Part shown: positions 22,500 through 33,375 of the stretch, piece by piece
Layout: each line of letters starts with the position of its first letter
Position numbering within the stretch: the stretch's first letter is position 1
NCBI GenBank assembly: GCA_023525975.1
Contig: CM042032.1
Location: 21,148,001-21,212,000, forward strand
Direction: 5' to 3'
Source of the DNA: Smallanthus sonchifolius
Lineage: Eukaryota > Streptophyta > Magnoliopsida > Asterales > Asteraceae
Length of the DNA stretch: 64,000 nt
Notes under the pieces: generated by a model
Databases searched by the model: none
Told to the model about the DNA's origin: nothing
The model's input: only the letters and a program-made list of their open reading frames with translations
Position numbers and translations under genes: made by a program

Positions 22500-23164
22500 A
22501 GTTTGACTCTATTCTAGCTTGGGGGTATGATGGATTAGCTGAGAGGTTTTGGATTGGATGGGAGTTCAGCGGAGTAGAAGAGCTGAACTGGAACTCTCTC
22601 AATGCCCTCCAAGTCCTAGAACTGCATCTAACTGACTGCATCAACACTTCAACAGATCTCTCAGCTGAACTTGCCATTGGCAGGTTCCATGACCTGATGG
22701 AGGATAATCTACCCAGGTTCCAAAGATTCTTACAAGCAGCACATCGGGTAGCTTATCCTGAATCCTCGACGGCCGCAGAAAGAAGACTGACTCCTAGCAA
22801 TCTTGAAATAACAAGGAGCAGTCTTCTCACTGAAGAAGAAGTTCTGGGCCTTCGAAGGTTCCTGTATGCCTTCCTGGTCAAGGACTTGGATGTGCTAGGT
22901 TGGGTGAGCACTAAGTCTCTTGACCACACTTTTCTGCTCAGCAACGGCTCCTCTCTCATCATCAACACCAGAAACATCCTTCATCTGCCCTCAGACTTTC
23001 TCTTCAAGATCTATCAGCTCAGAACCAACATCTGCAATGTCAACTCACTTGAAAGCCAGGCAATGATAGATACTGTCAGAGCCAATCTTGAACAAGTAGG
23101 AAGAATTACTGAGGCAGTATATGTGTCAAACTCTGACACTGACACTGACTCAGCTTCCCCTTGA
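22500..23164 (+). pseudogene. aORF of C, middle domain
   Basis: The open frame after the C15 run includes LAWGYDGLAERFWIGWEFSG, STDLSAELAIGRF, AYPESSTAAERRL and SNGSSLIINTRNIL. F has the same block at 41267-42397. It looks globular, with many Trp, Leu and Phe, and I know no family for it. It ends in TGA at 23162-23164, after which the same frame goes on, so the stop may be a mutation or a real end. Confidence 0.75.
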
Positions 23165-23404
23165 GTTAACATCTGCACTGCAGCTTATGAGTCAAGATCA
23201 ACTATCAAAGAAAAACTGAGAGAAATAGAAGGTCCTGAGTATCAACTTAATGAAGACGATGACCTTCCCTTATTCACATCTCAAATTGCCAATGAAGCCG
23301 AGGCAGAGATCCCAACAGCACAACAATCAACTGTTTCTGTGATCAGTGAAGCCAGAGCAGAGGCATCCAATGTTAATAAAGGGAAGGGCATCATGACAAA
23401 ATAG

Positions 23405-24778
23405 GATGAAGAGAGGTTGCAAAAGGAAAAGAAAAAGAAAGAAGAGAGAAGAAGGAAAAGAGAAGAAGAAGAGTTGGCTGAAGAGATGGCTCAAAAACAA
23501 AGGCATGAAAATAGAAAGGCAGCCATACTTCTCAGACAACAAACAATCCAGCTGTATGCCAAACAGCTGGATGAAATGAAGGTAAAAGTCCTTGCAGGGT
23601 CTCAAGTTGAGGAAGATGAACAACTTGCTAGACAGCTGCAGGAACAGTTTGCAAAAGAAGAAGAAGAAGAAGCTAAAGAGAAAAGGAAGGAAGATGCTAA
23701 GTTTAGAATCACTGATTCTAAATTAGCAAAAGAATTAAGGGAGGAGTGGACTGAAGCTCTGATCTCTCAAGGTGAGGATGAAGACTACCTTGAAAAACTT
23801 TCAAACAAAGAGATCTACAGAGCCTTCATGGGTCAGCAAGGTCAGTTGGCAAAGAAGAAAAAGGCTGAAGAAGAAGAAAAAGCCAAACAACAGTCCAAAA
23901 AGACCATTGCCTTCAATAAAAGGACCCATGAAGAAAGGAAGGTCATGATTGACTTCCATAAGGCCAGAGGAGATAGTGGAAAGAGGCTAGGTCCTATGAA
24001 TTTCATGAACCTGCAAGCCCTCTACTTTAAAGTTAAAAAGGATGAGGAAGAAAGACTAGGGAAGAAGGGCTCCAAGAAAAGGGTACTTATCAAAGAAGAT
24101 GAAGAACCAAAGACAAAGAAACCCAAGCCTTCTCACTAACCTACCTCTTCCTCAGTCCATCATCCTTCCACTCTCCTCCCCAAACCTTCCACTCCTCCAC
24201 CCAAAAAGTCCAAGTCATCCCACCCAGCTCCCACTCATCAACAGCCTCCCTTGAAGATACCCAAACCCACTCCTAAACCAGAAGACTCAAGAAATATAGT
24301 TAACTGGTTCCACAATTCACAAGATCAAGTGTTTGAGATCTTCAGGGGGAGAACTGAGAGAAGAAGATCCACTTACAGGTCTGTTGATGAGGTTCTGCAA
24401 CTACCTGATTCTGACCTTCAAAGAATTTTAGAGCTGGGTGAAGCTCATGAGCCTGCAAATGAGAGTGGGAAACGTCTTGTGCTAGCAATCAAACACTACT
24501 TCAACCCTAGCAAAGAAGTGATCATAAACATCAAACCACTCAAGTCCCACTCTCCATTTGTATCTTGGACCTACAATGCTGATTTGGATGAGTTCACACT
24601 GACTGATGTAAAGAAGCAGCAGATGAGATGTTCAAGCAAAGCAATCTACAAAATGCAACACAAAGACATCAAGACTCTGTCTGAACTTCCACTGAACAAT
24701 CCCAGCAAGGATCCAAGAGGCTATGAGGTTGAAAGGATAGTCAGCCACATGCAAAAGCTTCAGCAGCAAAGTGAGTAG
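23405..24778 (+). pseudogene. aORF of C, coiled coil and C-terminal domain
   Basis: The same frame as the middle domain, broken by TAG at 23402-23404 (Glu in F) and TAA at 24137-24139 (Ser in F). First comes a very charged EEEERRRKREEEEL and AKEEEEEAKEKRK coiled coil, then a Lys-rich tract. The C-terminal domain has NIVNWFHNSQDQVFEIFRG, a LPDSDLQRILEL block and FVSWTYNADLDEFTLTD, ending QKLQQQSE. These line up with IISWFYD, FNTLPRCEINGLA and MKWWYVDV of D. The polypurine tract follows within 25 bases. Confidence 0.82.
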
Positions 24779-24800
24779 AAGAATTTTTGGTTGCATCAGT

Positions 24801-24812
24801 CTAGGGGGAGTT
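24801..24812 (+). other. Polypurine tract of C
   Basis: CTAGGGGGAGTT directly before the 3' LTR. The same words occur reversed in F (39672-39683). Confidence 0.9.
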
Positions 24813-25588
24813 TGTAGAACCAAAGACTGATTGCTACCAAATTATTCTAAGTACAAATGCTGCGGATAAGCTTATCAGCAGCATTCAACACTTGTTGCTG
24901 CTGATAGGCTTATCAGCAGCATTCAACACTTGTTGCTGCTGATAGGCTTATCAGCAGCATTCAGTACAAGTTGCTGCTGTTAGGCTTATCAGCAGCGGTC
25001 ATCCATGTTTGCTGCTGATAGGCTTACCAGCAGCAACCTTCACTCTTTGCAGCTGATAGCTTTATTCACTGAAGACCAAACGTTGCAGCTGACTATCCAG
25101 GCCAAGCGTCTCTGACACCTTTCTGCAAAAGCATCTGACAGACTCAAAGCAGAAGGAACCGCTATGGTCAACCAATGACGGACAATAATACACTTCTCCA
25201 AGCATGCAAACAATCATGAATAAAGAAAACGTTTCAGTAAAGTTAACTAGATTAGCCTTTACGTGTAATGTAAATTAATAAACAAGATCAACGGCTTGTG
25301 TTCGATCTGATCCTTAGAATCAAGGGTCTGTCTTGATTCTAAGTTACTATAAATACTGAGTTGCCACTTCATTGTAAGTGTGTCTTGAGTGTGTCTTGAT
25401 AGTGCTAGTAGTGCTTGTCATACTTATTCATTGAGTTTCTCAATTGTAATCTTTGCATTCACAAAAGCTTAATACAACAGTGTTTATCAGTATTCTTTGT
25501 GTTTACTTGATTATAAATTGTGTAGTTGATTTTGTTTCCGCCAACCTCAACTAAGAACAGAACCATCTTGTATTCTCACGATCCTACA
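24813..25588 (+). repeat. 3' LTR of C
   Basis: 776 bp, nearly identical to 15616-16392. It is followed by the GTGAA duplication and the remainder of the B LTR. Confidence 0.95.
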
Positions 25589-25593
25589 GTGAA

Positions 25594-25910
25594 AACGTTA
25601 CCTTTTCACCTGAAACCTGAAAAACCCAAAAACGAACAAAAACTCAGATTTAGGCCCGATCGTTACCTGAATCGAGTTTCTGATCCGGAGGTTCTTCTCA
25701 CGAGGTATGGAGCAACACTTTGCTAAAATCTCGGGTGGATCCGCCAACTTTCTCTCTCTATGATTTCTCTCTCTAGAACTTGCAAATGAGAGAAATGATG
25801 GAGGCCTAAGCTATTTATAGGGGAGGCTCCCCTTCCAGCCTGCCCGACCCGACATGCCTCGTTCGTTTATTTTGTTATTTTAACTGTCGTTTTATTTTTG
25901 GGATGTTACA
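25594..25910 (-). repeat. 5' LTR of B, remaining part
   Basis: Begins AACGTTACCTTTTCACC, matching position about 8588 of the other LTR, and ends GGATGTTACA. It is followed by ATGAG and A's interrupted coding sequence. Confidence 0.93.
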
Positions 25911-25915
25911 ATGAG

Positions 25916-27256
25916 CTTTTGAGATTTAGGATCCGGATTAAAATCACTATCAGAACTCTCATCTACTAATGTTCTTTTTCCAAGTACTGATCCGGAAGGA
26001 GGATCCTGAACAGACTTACGTCGTTGTCTTTTGGCTGTAGATTTAAGGCGTTTACCAGCATTAGCCAAAGGTATACGAGCCAACCTTTCATAATGATCTG
26101 AAGAAAAAATATCTAGACTCATCAGAATCTGTATCTTCAGAAATAGGTAAGATTGTATCACTTGTGCTAGAACTCGACTCATTCTCTGTCACCACATTCC
26201 CTTCAGCTTCATGAATGGGCGAGTTCACAGCGTCATCAACAAAATCATCCATATTCATCCCTAGATCTTGTTCATGTTCATGAATGACCTCTTCTAGAAC
26301 AGGTTCATTAACAGGTATATCAACCTGAGCTTGTGGAATTGGAACTTGTTCTTGAATAGGAATTTGTTGTTGTACAGGAACTTGTTGTTGTTGAGCTTGT
26401 TGTTGTGGCTGTTGTTGTTGTTGTTGAACATGCTGACCTTGTACTTGAGCTAACTCAGCACGATGAAACCAGTTGTAATTTGGTGGTTCAATATAACCAG
26501 GATTGATTAAGTGACCAAACAATGGAGTATTAACAGGAATCAACGCTTGATTATGTTGTTTCACTATAGTGCAATCCGTAAAGATACGCTTGGACATCGG
26601 GGTCAAAGTTAATCTAATCGGATGCTGTGGGAGATCAGGAAGAATATGATTCAGAATCATCTGGATAAACCTAGGATACATCAAAAATCCTTGACCTTCA
26701 GCAGGTGTGATTTGCATAACCATCTCCCGATAGATATATCTTGCAAAATTGAAGCGCTTGTTCAACGTCAAAGCTACCATTGCAGCTTAAAGAGCAGTCT
26801 GTAAACTATCAGTACCAGCTTTACAAGGAGATAGGCATTGGATAATTACATGCATGAAGTATCTCCATTCACCCACCAAACCACCTTTACGGGCCTGTAT
26901 TAGGGCGTCCACGGTAACCCATCCTCTGAAAGCATCCCATGATCAAAGGATTAGGATATGATATAGGATCTTCAGCAGCACCACCTAATGCAAGAGCTGC
27001 ACGAATAGTGTCTTCAGATATAGCAATCTCCGTATTGTTGACAGTGGCACGAAGAACATGAGGTTCTACGTCCGTATCTGAATGAACTGTGTCCCAAAAC
27101 TGTTGAATATACACCAGACTGATGTATGGATCAGCAGATAATGCGACAATAAGTCGTGAGCGATTCAGAAATCTGATAATCCCTTTAAATGGCATCTGAC
27201 ATGTTAGGATCTAACAATGCCACCTGGTTATGCTTGTATTCGACACGACGAGCCAT
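25916..27256 (-). pseudogene. aORF of A, N-terminal half (broken)
   Basis: Starts at the ATG at 27254-27256 (MARRVEYKHNQVAL), but the frame breaks within about 25 residues. Frame 26887-27195 carries FLNRSRLIVALSADPYISL and YIQQFWDTV. Frame 26088-26780 carries LTLNKRFNFARYIYREMV, FLMYPRFIQMILN and a Gln-rich tract (QQQQQPQQQAQQQQ). Frame 25892-26182 reaches the ATGAG target site of B. D (54298-57419) shows the same protein almost unbroken. It sits immediately after the leader, in the gag position. Confidence 0.85.
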
Positions 27257-27420
27257 CTGAAAAATATTTGGACAACAAACACATAATAGACAAATAACAA
27301 AACACAAACAATACGAAAAACAATTTTGAAACAAAAACAAAACAAACTAACAAAAAAATGTAAAAAAAATTTCAAACACACAAAAATTTTTACAAGTCCA
27401 AAACTCTTCAGACCCCTAGG

Positions 27421-27545
27421 TGAACTTAACCCCAAGCGAACTTGATAAGTTCGCCTGATTAAGTTCGCCTAATCTGCACCAAGCAAACTTATTAAGTTCG
27501 CCTCTCTAAGTTCGCCTGTAACAGAATTGCTAAGTTCGCCTGCAT
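27421..27545. repeat. Palindrome units in the leader of A
   Basis: Several complete or half GCGAACTT..AAGTTCGC units lie between the primer site and aORF, separate from those in the LTR. Equivalent leader units occur in H (45925-46090), I (53360-53455) and D (57588-57675). Confidence 0.85.
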
Positions 27546-27827
27546 CAGCTGTTCAACCAAACACGAACCAAAAATTCTGAAAATCATCATATCTTGCTTA
27601 ATTGATGGAATTGGTTAAATTGAACCGTAGGGATGTGTAGGAACTAATTAGGAACACTTCTATCGGATCAATTTCATCAAAAGAATCCAAAATCAATCCA
27701 AAATAATAAAAAAATTCTCCATTTTTATCAAGAACACAAAAAAGATGAAAAACCTTCAAAATCTCTGAAATTTGATGTTGATTGGACACGAAAAACACCA
27801 CGAATCTTCTGCTAATCAAGAGCAAAA

Positions 27828-27839
27828 GCTCTGATACCA
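27828..27839 (-). other. Primer binding site of A
   Basis: GCTCTGATACCA, reverse of TGGTATCAGAGC, two bases from the 5' LTR. The next 80 bases of leader (GTGTCCAATCAACATCAAA on the sense strand) match H and I closely. Confidence 0.93.
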
Positions 27840-27841
27840 CT

Positions 27842-28337
27842 TGTAGGTCCTCATGTCACTTCTACAGATCGTTCTCGTGATAAGACGTGTCGTTAACTCG
27901 AAGTGCGAAATCCAACGAATCAACGATTGCATACACCAAAGACAATAGATACAATCAAGTAAATAAACTTCACGCTTGTATTCCAATTCTCAATAGAGTT
28001 TACAGACTCAATCATTCAACTCAATTCTAGTTTTGATCGATCCTGTTCTATTTCGATCCCCTAAACTGACTCTGTAAACATCTATATATAGACTACTGAC
28101 CTGCATTAGGCGAACTTAACAAGTTCGCCTCTAACAGACTCAGCGAACTTATTAAGTTCGCCTCAGATAGACTTAAGCGAACTTAACAAGTTCGCCTCTG
28201 TTAGCCTAGGCGAACTTAACAAGTTCGCCTAGCATAACTTGTATCAAAACACTTAGAACATTATTACATACAAAAACATAAAGACATTAGATCTAAACTA
28301 TTACAAAGCTTTTGTCATTACAAACTATGTCCTAACA
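27842..28337 (-). repeat. 5' LTR of A
   Basis: 496 bp with four GCGAACTT-N3-AAGTTCGC palindromes at 28104-28232, one more than the 3' LTR. Followed by TGTAT, completing the target duplication. Confidence 0.94.
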
Positions 28338-29374
28338 TGTATCTAAACAAGTAATTGTAATTTACTCTTGTTTGTAAATTAGTAAATAAGTGAAACTGAT
28401 AAGTTAAATAACTAGATAAATGGATAAATAAATAATAGAAATTATTTAATTTTACTTTTTATAAAGATAATGTCTCAAAGGAAAATGATAGCTAAATTAT
28501 TTAATAACTAAGCCAAGGTTTAATATATATTAATTTAATGAAATATCAGTCATAATTAATTATTGATTAAGATAAATTTTTTATTTTATAAAAACAGGTT
28601 GTATTAAGTTTCTTTACAAGGTGATAAGGTTCGTAGAAAATTTATACTAAATTTGATAAAGGTTTTGTTTGAACGAGATAATGATGTTAATAACATAGTT
28701 TGTTTACAAAGAAGGGTTCAGGTGTGTGTACTATATTGCAATAAACAAAATGATGGTGTTTTGACAAATAAAAGTGATTCAAATTCTTATACTTTCAAGA
28801 AGACATGTTTTAGCCTATAGGTGAACACTTACTTCGGTAATTCCCAGGAAAGAATATGGATCCTTCGGTTGATTTGGATTTATATGAAATGCTTTCCTAA
28901 ACAGAAGACCTAAAGTACAGGAATTCACCTTTTCGGATTACACATGTTCTTTACTAATTTTAAGAACTCAAAACTTTGACGGGATTTTCAAAAATTTAAT
29001 AGGCTTTATGCCTAAGAGTTTAAAATCTTCACAAGTGACGATGGTGACATAAATCTCAGTGTGTAGGAGTGAAGGTGTATAAAGACTTAGATATGAATAA
29101 GTATGTGGTAAGACTTAGGATAGCATTTAATGGGCTCAAATAAGTAGCATGAAATCAAGCAGTGTGGTAAACAAGGTATTACATATATAGCAATTTCATA
29201 AGCATGTGAGTTATTAAGTAGTGTAACACATAATATAACATGTATTGTATCATGCAATTTAACACCTAAGATGACATGTAGGATAATCACACAAGATGGG
29301 TATCCTAAGGTTATAGACTAGGTCATTGGTTTCTAATAACCTAATTCCCTATAACCATGGCTCTAATAACAACC
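28338..29374 (-). other. Internal region and leader of G, right part, no gene seen
   Basis: Resumes G after A. No coding frame. The last 120 bases (AGACTAGGTCATTGGTTTCT...CCCTATAACC) are the leader conserved next to the L (33300-33370) and J (62790-62860) LTRs. The primer site is decayed to GGCTCTAATAACAA. Confidence 0.65.
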
Positions 29375-30561
29375 TGTCACACCCCAACCGACGACGGAAT
29401 ACGTCGGGGCGGGACATGTAGACTGTTCATAAGCACATGATTTACTAAAGTTTTTATATATTAAATCATCAAATTTCATAACAAAGTTCAAATAATAAAA
29501 ATTCAACACTTAAAGAAAATGAAATACATCAATAGGAATCATTTATTTAATTAACTAGGTCCTCAAAACTTAAGTGAAGCAAAGGATTAGTACCTGAAAC
29601 ATGATAAAAACAAGGTCAACTAAAAAGTTGGTGAGCATACATAGGTTTTAACACCCCAAGTAGTTTTCAAGTATTTTATACAATTCATACGACACATGGT
29701 AAATTAGGCATTTATGGAGAATTTATAGTCAAACTAGTTGTACATTCAAACCTTGTGACTGAGGCATTAAACGCAGGTTACCTAAATGTAATGTCGGTAA
29801 CAATCACCCTACCTAGGTGGGTTTGTCAGACACAATAGATCTATCAATGTTACCGTTGGCTTGTATAAAGTTAATGATTGCATGAGTGTGTCATGTATAT
29901 GTAGTTCAACTCATAGCATTCAAGCATAAAAGCACAAATCACACATATGATCATAATTTAGAATTGTATATTGTAATTGCAAAGTGTTTTCAATGAACAT
30001 CATGTTTCACCCCAAAATGTATAAAAATGTAAAAAGGGGCTATGTAAAACTCACCTAGGTATTGTATGACTAAGACTTGAACTAGGTCGCGAGAGCGAGT
30101 GAACCGGTTTATCGATGCCCTAAATAATAAGATACGTTGTTATATATAGAAACGATTAAAAGGAATAGGAATGGAACGGTTTGGACTTTGGGATTTGGAA
30201 CGAACGAAGAAAAGATACGAATTTTAACGATAACTAAAATGATAATATATAAGTGAAATTATATGAAATAAAGCTCTATAAATTCTTATTTATAAAATAG
30301 ATTTAGGTGTCAACAATAAATATTAATTGTAAATTGTTAAAGATAATAAATACAATAATACAATATTCACAATGTCAATTGTGATTAAAATTTAGGTTGT
30401 TAATAAAATAATTATCATTATTAATTATTATTTGTAAATTTAATAATAAGACCGGGTCATTAACGATAATACTTCATTATTAAGTAATACTCAAGTTTTA
30501 CTAATAAAAACGTATTGTCATTAACCTATTTTGTTCTTGACGTTTTCAAGATTTATTTATA

Positions 30562-30594
<33 letters not shown>

Positions 30595-30599
<5 letters not shown>

Positions 30600-30927
30600 T
30601 GGGTTCTAGAGAAAACCAATAGTTAGGCGAAAACCGAGAAAACCACTAAAAAACCAATTTTAACCAATAATAAAATAATATTTATTTTTTATTTTATTTT
30701 ATTTTTATTTTTTTATAAAAGTATCAATGTAATATTATAATTTTTCACCAAAAAATTAGTTAAATATTGGTTTACATATACGTAACCCATAGTGTTACGT
30801 ATACGTAAATAGAAAACAAAAAAATTCAAAAAAATTACGGTTACGTATACGTAACCTATAGTATTACTCATTGTTTTAGTGGTTTTCTTGGTTTTCGCCT
30901 AACTTTGTGGTTTTCTCTTGATCCCTC

Positions 30928-30932
<5 letters not shown>
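30595..30932. mobile_element. MITE with about 60-base terminal inverted repeats
   Basis: The left end TATAGGGTTGGGTTCTAGAG and following AAAACC/GTTAGGCGAAAACC words are mirrored at the right end (GGTTTTCGCCTAAC...GGTTTTCTC..CCCTCCCCTATA). The centre has a second inverted pair around ACGTATACGTAAC. Both sides are TA repeats, so it landed in, or duplicated, a TA microsatellite. It is absent from the matching point of G's left LTR (about position 150). No transposase. Confidence 0.88.
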
Positions 30933-30979
<47 letters not shown>

Positions 30980-31421
30980 CCCTTAGTTTAATAAAATTCA
31001 TGACGTCATAAAACACGAAGGTTTATAGATTTAAAAGTTATTAGTAAGGTTTAAAATAAAATAACGTTTGACACGTCCTTGAAATATATAATGGTAACGA
31101 AGTAATACTTTTTCTTTAAAATAGAATATTAACATTTCTAAAAGGGGTTGGTTTATAACAATATATATATATATATATATATATATTTCTAATGATTTAT
31201 AACAAGAAAAGAAATTTACATTGGTTCATCTAATTTTTATTTAAAAGATACTGCACCATATGGATTTTAGATTAAAAAAAATATCAAAACTATCAGAACT
31301 AAAACTTTAAAGAAAAAAAAAAGATTTCTTACGATTCATTTTGTGGAAATTAGATTTAATTTAAAACATACACACTTGGGTGTGTGTAGAAACAAAACAG
31401 AACAAACAAAAAAAAAGAACA

Positions 31422-31495
31422 AGTGGCCTGCCGGGTTAGAACCCAAGACTTTCTGTTTTGATGCTTAAAGTTCTAAACGGTGGGCTGAGAACTAC
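31422..31495 (-). other. tRNA-like segment embedded in the G LTR (copy 2)
   Basis: Minus-strand A-box-like CAGCCCACCGTTTAGAAC and B-box-like GGGTTCTAACCC, matching 600-672. Not a functional tRNA by stem pairing. Confidence 0.5.
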
Positions 31496-32233
31496 TTTCA
31501 TTTTAATACATATAAAATAAAATAGTTAAAGACATGAGAAAACAACATCTTCTTCCCTCAACCAACACAGATCGCAGTAAGGTGACGAGTGATTACTGGG
31601 GGAACGGTGACATGATTTCGTCCTTCAAGAGCACACAAGAAACGACCTGCTTGGAGTCGAAGGAACAGATCGGAATAGAGAGAAAAAGAAAAATAAGAGA
31701 CGATTTTGCTATGAGGACTCAAATGGGGTACTTGTAGGACGATTACGAACGCGTGGGAGGCTTCAAACGACCGAGATTAGTTGAGATTGAAGGGATTGCA
31801 CCAAGAAATTGCAAATTTTTTCACCATTTTTGACTTACCAAAAGTGGGTTTCAATCCCTATGAATTCGGTTTTGATTTTTGAATCCATCAATAATGGATT
31901 GTGAAATAATTTTGACCCAAATAGGTGGGATTTGATGGCGGATTTAAGGGATTTGATTTAGATTTACACGCTTTTGACTTATCAAAGTCAAAATTGAGTT
32001 AAATTATAGGGGGGGGTGTTCAAGCACAATAAAAGGGGTTCAACCTACTTTAAGGGGGTTCAAAAGCTAAAAAGAGGTTCAAAGCTTTTTTTTAAACTAA
32101 TTTATTTAAAATAAAAACATACACATTATTTACTTCATTACTATTAATTTTTCTTTTAAAAAAATAACATAAAACAAAATAAAACTTCATTTTTATAAAC
32201 TTAAAAGTTCATAATTAGATTATTTAATATATC

Positions 32234-32271
<38 letters not shown>

Positions 32272-32433
32272 AAAAGTTAAAAATCTCAAAACTCTATGTC
32301 GTTACATGTTTGGATAATTGATATGGTGTGATGTACGGTATAAATATGTTGTAACAAGGTTGAAATAATATGACACGTCACAAATGTTATTATTATTGTA
32401 CAAATATGAAACATTACACAAAAGTCATGGATG

Positions 32434-32616
32434 TTACAGTTCAGATGCTCGGAGTCTCAGGCCGGTGCTCCTAAGCCAATCTACCCTTAGGTCAAACATG
32501 GATCTAGCAGCTGGATGTGTCGGTGACTGGTGGTCCGGTGATGGAGATCCGATGTCTTCCTCCTGCTCGAACTCTGTCTCGGGATGGTATTCCGGGAAGG
32601 GAGGGTAGGAGTCCAT
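32434..32616 (-). pseudogene. gag: Gag N-terminus of L (truncated)
   Basis: Sixty residues beginning MDSYPPFPEYHPETEFEQEE, with a Pro/Glu-rich, disordered character like the start of some long gypsy Gag proteins. It is cut where LTR sequence begins at 32438. Upstream on the minus strand lie a leader and a primer site at the right spacing. The assignment as Gag rests on position and composition only. Confidence 0.45.
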
Positions 32617-33375
32617 CTCTAGCAGGAAAGAAAACGGTTGTAAGTGATAATAAAATGCTACATGTCAAGTACAGAGTTTTTCATGAGTTTAGAGTTGGAC
32701 TAGTCATAACACATAGTTCTCATAATAGTATGTTAGGAGTAACACTTGACCTATAAATAGGATACCCATGAAGAGAATTCCCAGGAAAGAGAGGTGGGTC
32801 ATAAAGGACACACTTAAATACCTAGTCTTTCCTAAGTCAGAATCTTTTATGGACCTATACCCACTCTTCTAGCCATCATGTGCCATTAACATTATTATTT
32901 GAACTCATGGTTTTGATGAGAATCATCATGGATTATGTATTATGGTTCAAAGGTGAGCGTCATCTATTCAAGAAGTTACTTTTCTTAAATGGTAAGGTCT
33001 AAGGGTTTAAATTCCTCACATGTGATAATAAGGATAATGAAATTTGTAAGGCGTAAGGATGAAGGAGTATAGGGACTTGGATAAGATTAAGTGTAATATA
33101 TTATGATACTTAGGGTAGCATTTAGTGTAATCAAATAGGTAACGTGTAGGCTATTCAAGTAATTGTAGCAATTAAGGTATCACATGAGTAACAATTTTTT
33201 TAAGTATAGAAGTTATCAATTAGCATAGCTCATAAGATAGTACGTATTGTATCATTCAATATGACACATAAGATAACATGCAGGATAATCACACAAGGGG
33301 GTATCCTAAGGTTATAGACTAGGTCATTGGTTTCTAATAACCTAATTCCCTATAATCATGGTTCTGATACCAATC
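32439..33375 (-). other. Element L internal remnant (leader plus short gag)
   Basis: About 940 bp between the LTR ending at 32438 and the LTR starting at 33376. The primer site GTTCTGATACCA (33361-33372) and conserved G-family leader identify it. Everything after the first 60 Gag codons is missing. Confidence 0.65.

Larger units (their letters stand above)
15616..25588 (+). mobile_element. Element C: SIRE-like Ty1/copia element with an accessory 3' ORF
   Basis: 9973 bp, with LTRs TGTAGAACC...GATCCTACA at 15616-16392 and 24813-25588, flanked by GTGAA (15611-15615 and 25589-25593). By eye the LTRs differ at about six substitutions and one single-base indel, so it is the youngest insertion in the left nest. 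Order: LTR, primer site, gag, a deleted pol remnant, motif-rich spacer, aORF, polypurine tract, LTR. The 3' gene position and the RNase H end resemble the SIRE lineage, which carries an env-position ORF; lineage is inferred. Confidence 0.95.
6906..25910 (-). mobile_element. Element B: Ty3/gypsy chromovirus, Tekay/Del type (contains C)
   Basis: LTRs start TGTAAGGCCC and end GGATGTTACA. The element is bounded by the duplication ATGAG (6901-6905 and 25911-25915) inside the aORF of A. It has Gag, protease, reverse transcriptase, RNase H, integrase and a C-terminal chromodomain-like region, in gypsy order on the minus strand. The unnested length is about 9.0 kb. Stops in gag, the protease active site, RNase H, integrase and chromodomain make it non-functional. 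The clade is inferred from Gag, integrase tail and LTR style. Confidence 0.93.
4674..28337 (-). mobile_element. Element A: copia-derived LTR element encoding only aORF (contains B and C)
   Basis: LTRs at 4674-5147 and 27842-28337 both run TGTAGGTCC...CCTAACA on the plus strand. They are flanked by the same five bases, TGTAT (4669-4673 and 28338-28342). The primer site and polypurine tract show minus-strand orientation. Without the nested elements it would be about 4.65 kb. The only coding content is a broken aORF starting soon after the primer-site leader, where gag would normally lie. No protease, integrase or reverse transcriptase is present, so it must move with proteins supplied by another element. 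Confidence 0.92.
1..32438 (-). mobile_element. Element G: decayed gypsy-type LTR retrotransposon, outermost host of the left nest
   Basis: The tail of one LTR (1-1655) and a full LTR (29375-32438) share long stretches in the same orientation, for example 150-1655 with 30975-32438. Both end in GGATGTTACA. Between them lie non-coding internal sequence (1656-4673 and 28338-29374) and nested element A. Next to the right LTR is a decayed primer site with a conserved leader that also occurs beside the L and J LTRs. I find no gag or pol in the internal part, so this is either a large non-coding derivative or a very old copy. The left end is outside the window. Superfamily is inferred from the TGTCACACCCC LTR end. 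Confidence 0.7.
29375..32438 (-). repeat. LTR shared by G and possibly L
   Basis: Starts TGTCACACCCCAACC and ends GGATGTTACA. About 3.06 kb including a MITE of about 340 bp. It contains CTTTTTAGTTGACC-type words and a tRNA-like segment. It is the 5' LTR of G. Because L's internal part begins directly after it with no obvious flank, it may also act as L's 3' LTR. Confidence 0.8.

Noticed and set aside
20449..24778. Naming aORF as a synaptobrevin/longin protein or a kinase
   Set aside because: Such names occur in automatic annotation of similar sequences, but I see no longin fold signature, SNARE motif or kinase motif.
20449..24778. Calling aORF an envelope glycoprotein because of its position
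   Set aside because: No signal peptide, membrane span or furin-like site is visible, and the homologue in A/D sits in the gag position.
32434..32616. Independent host gene starting MDSYPPFPEY
   Set aside because: Position after a G-family leader and primer site explains it as a Gag start.
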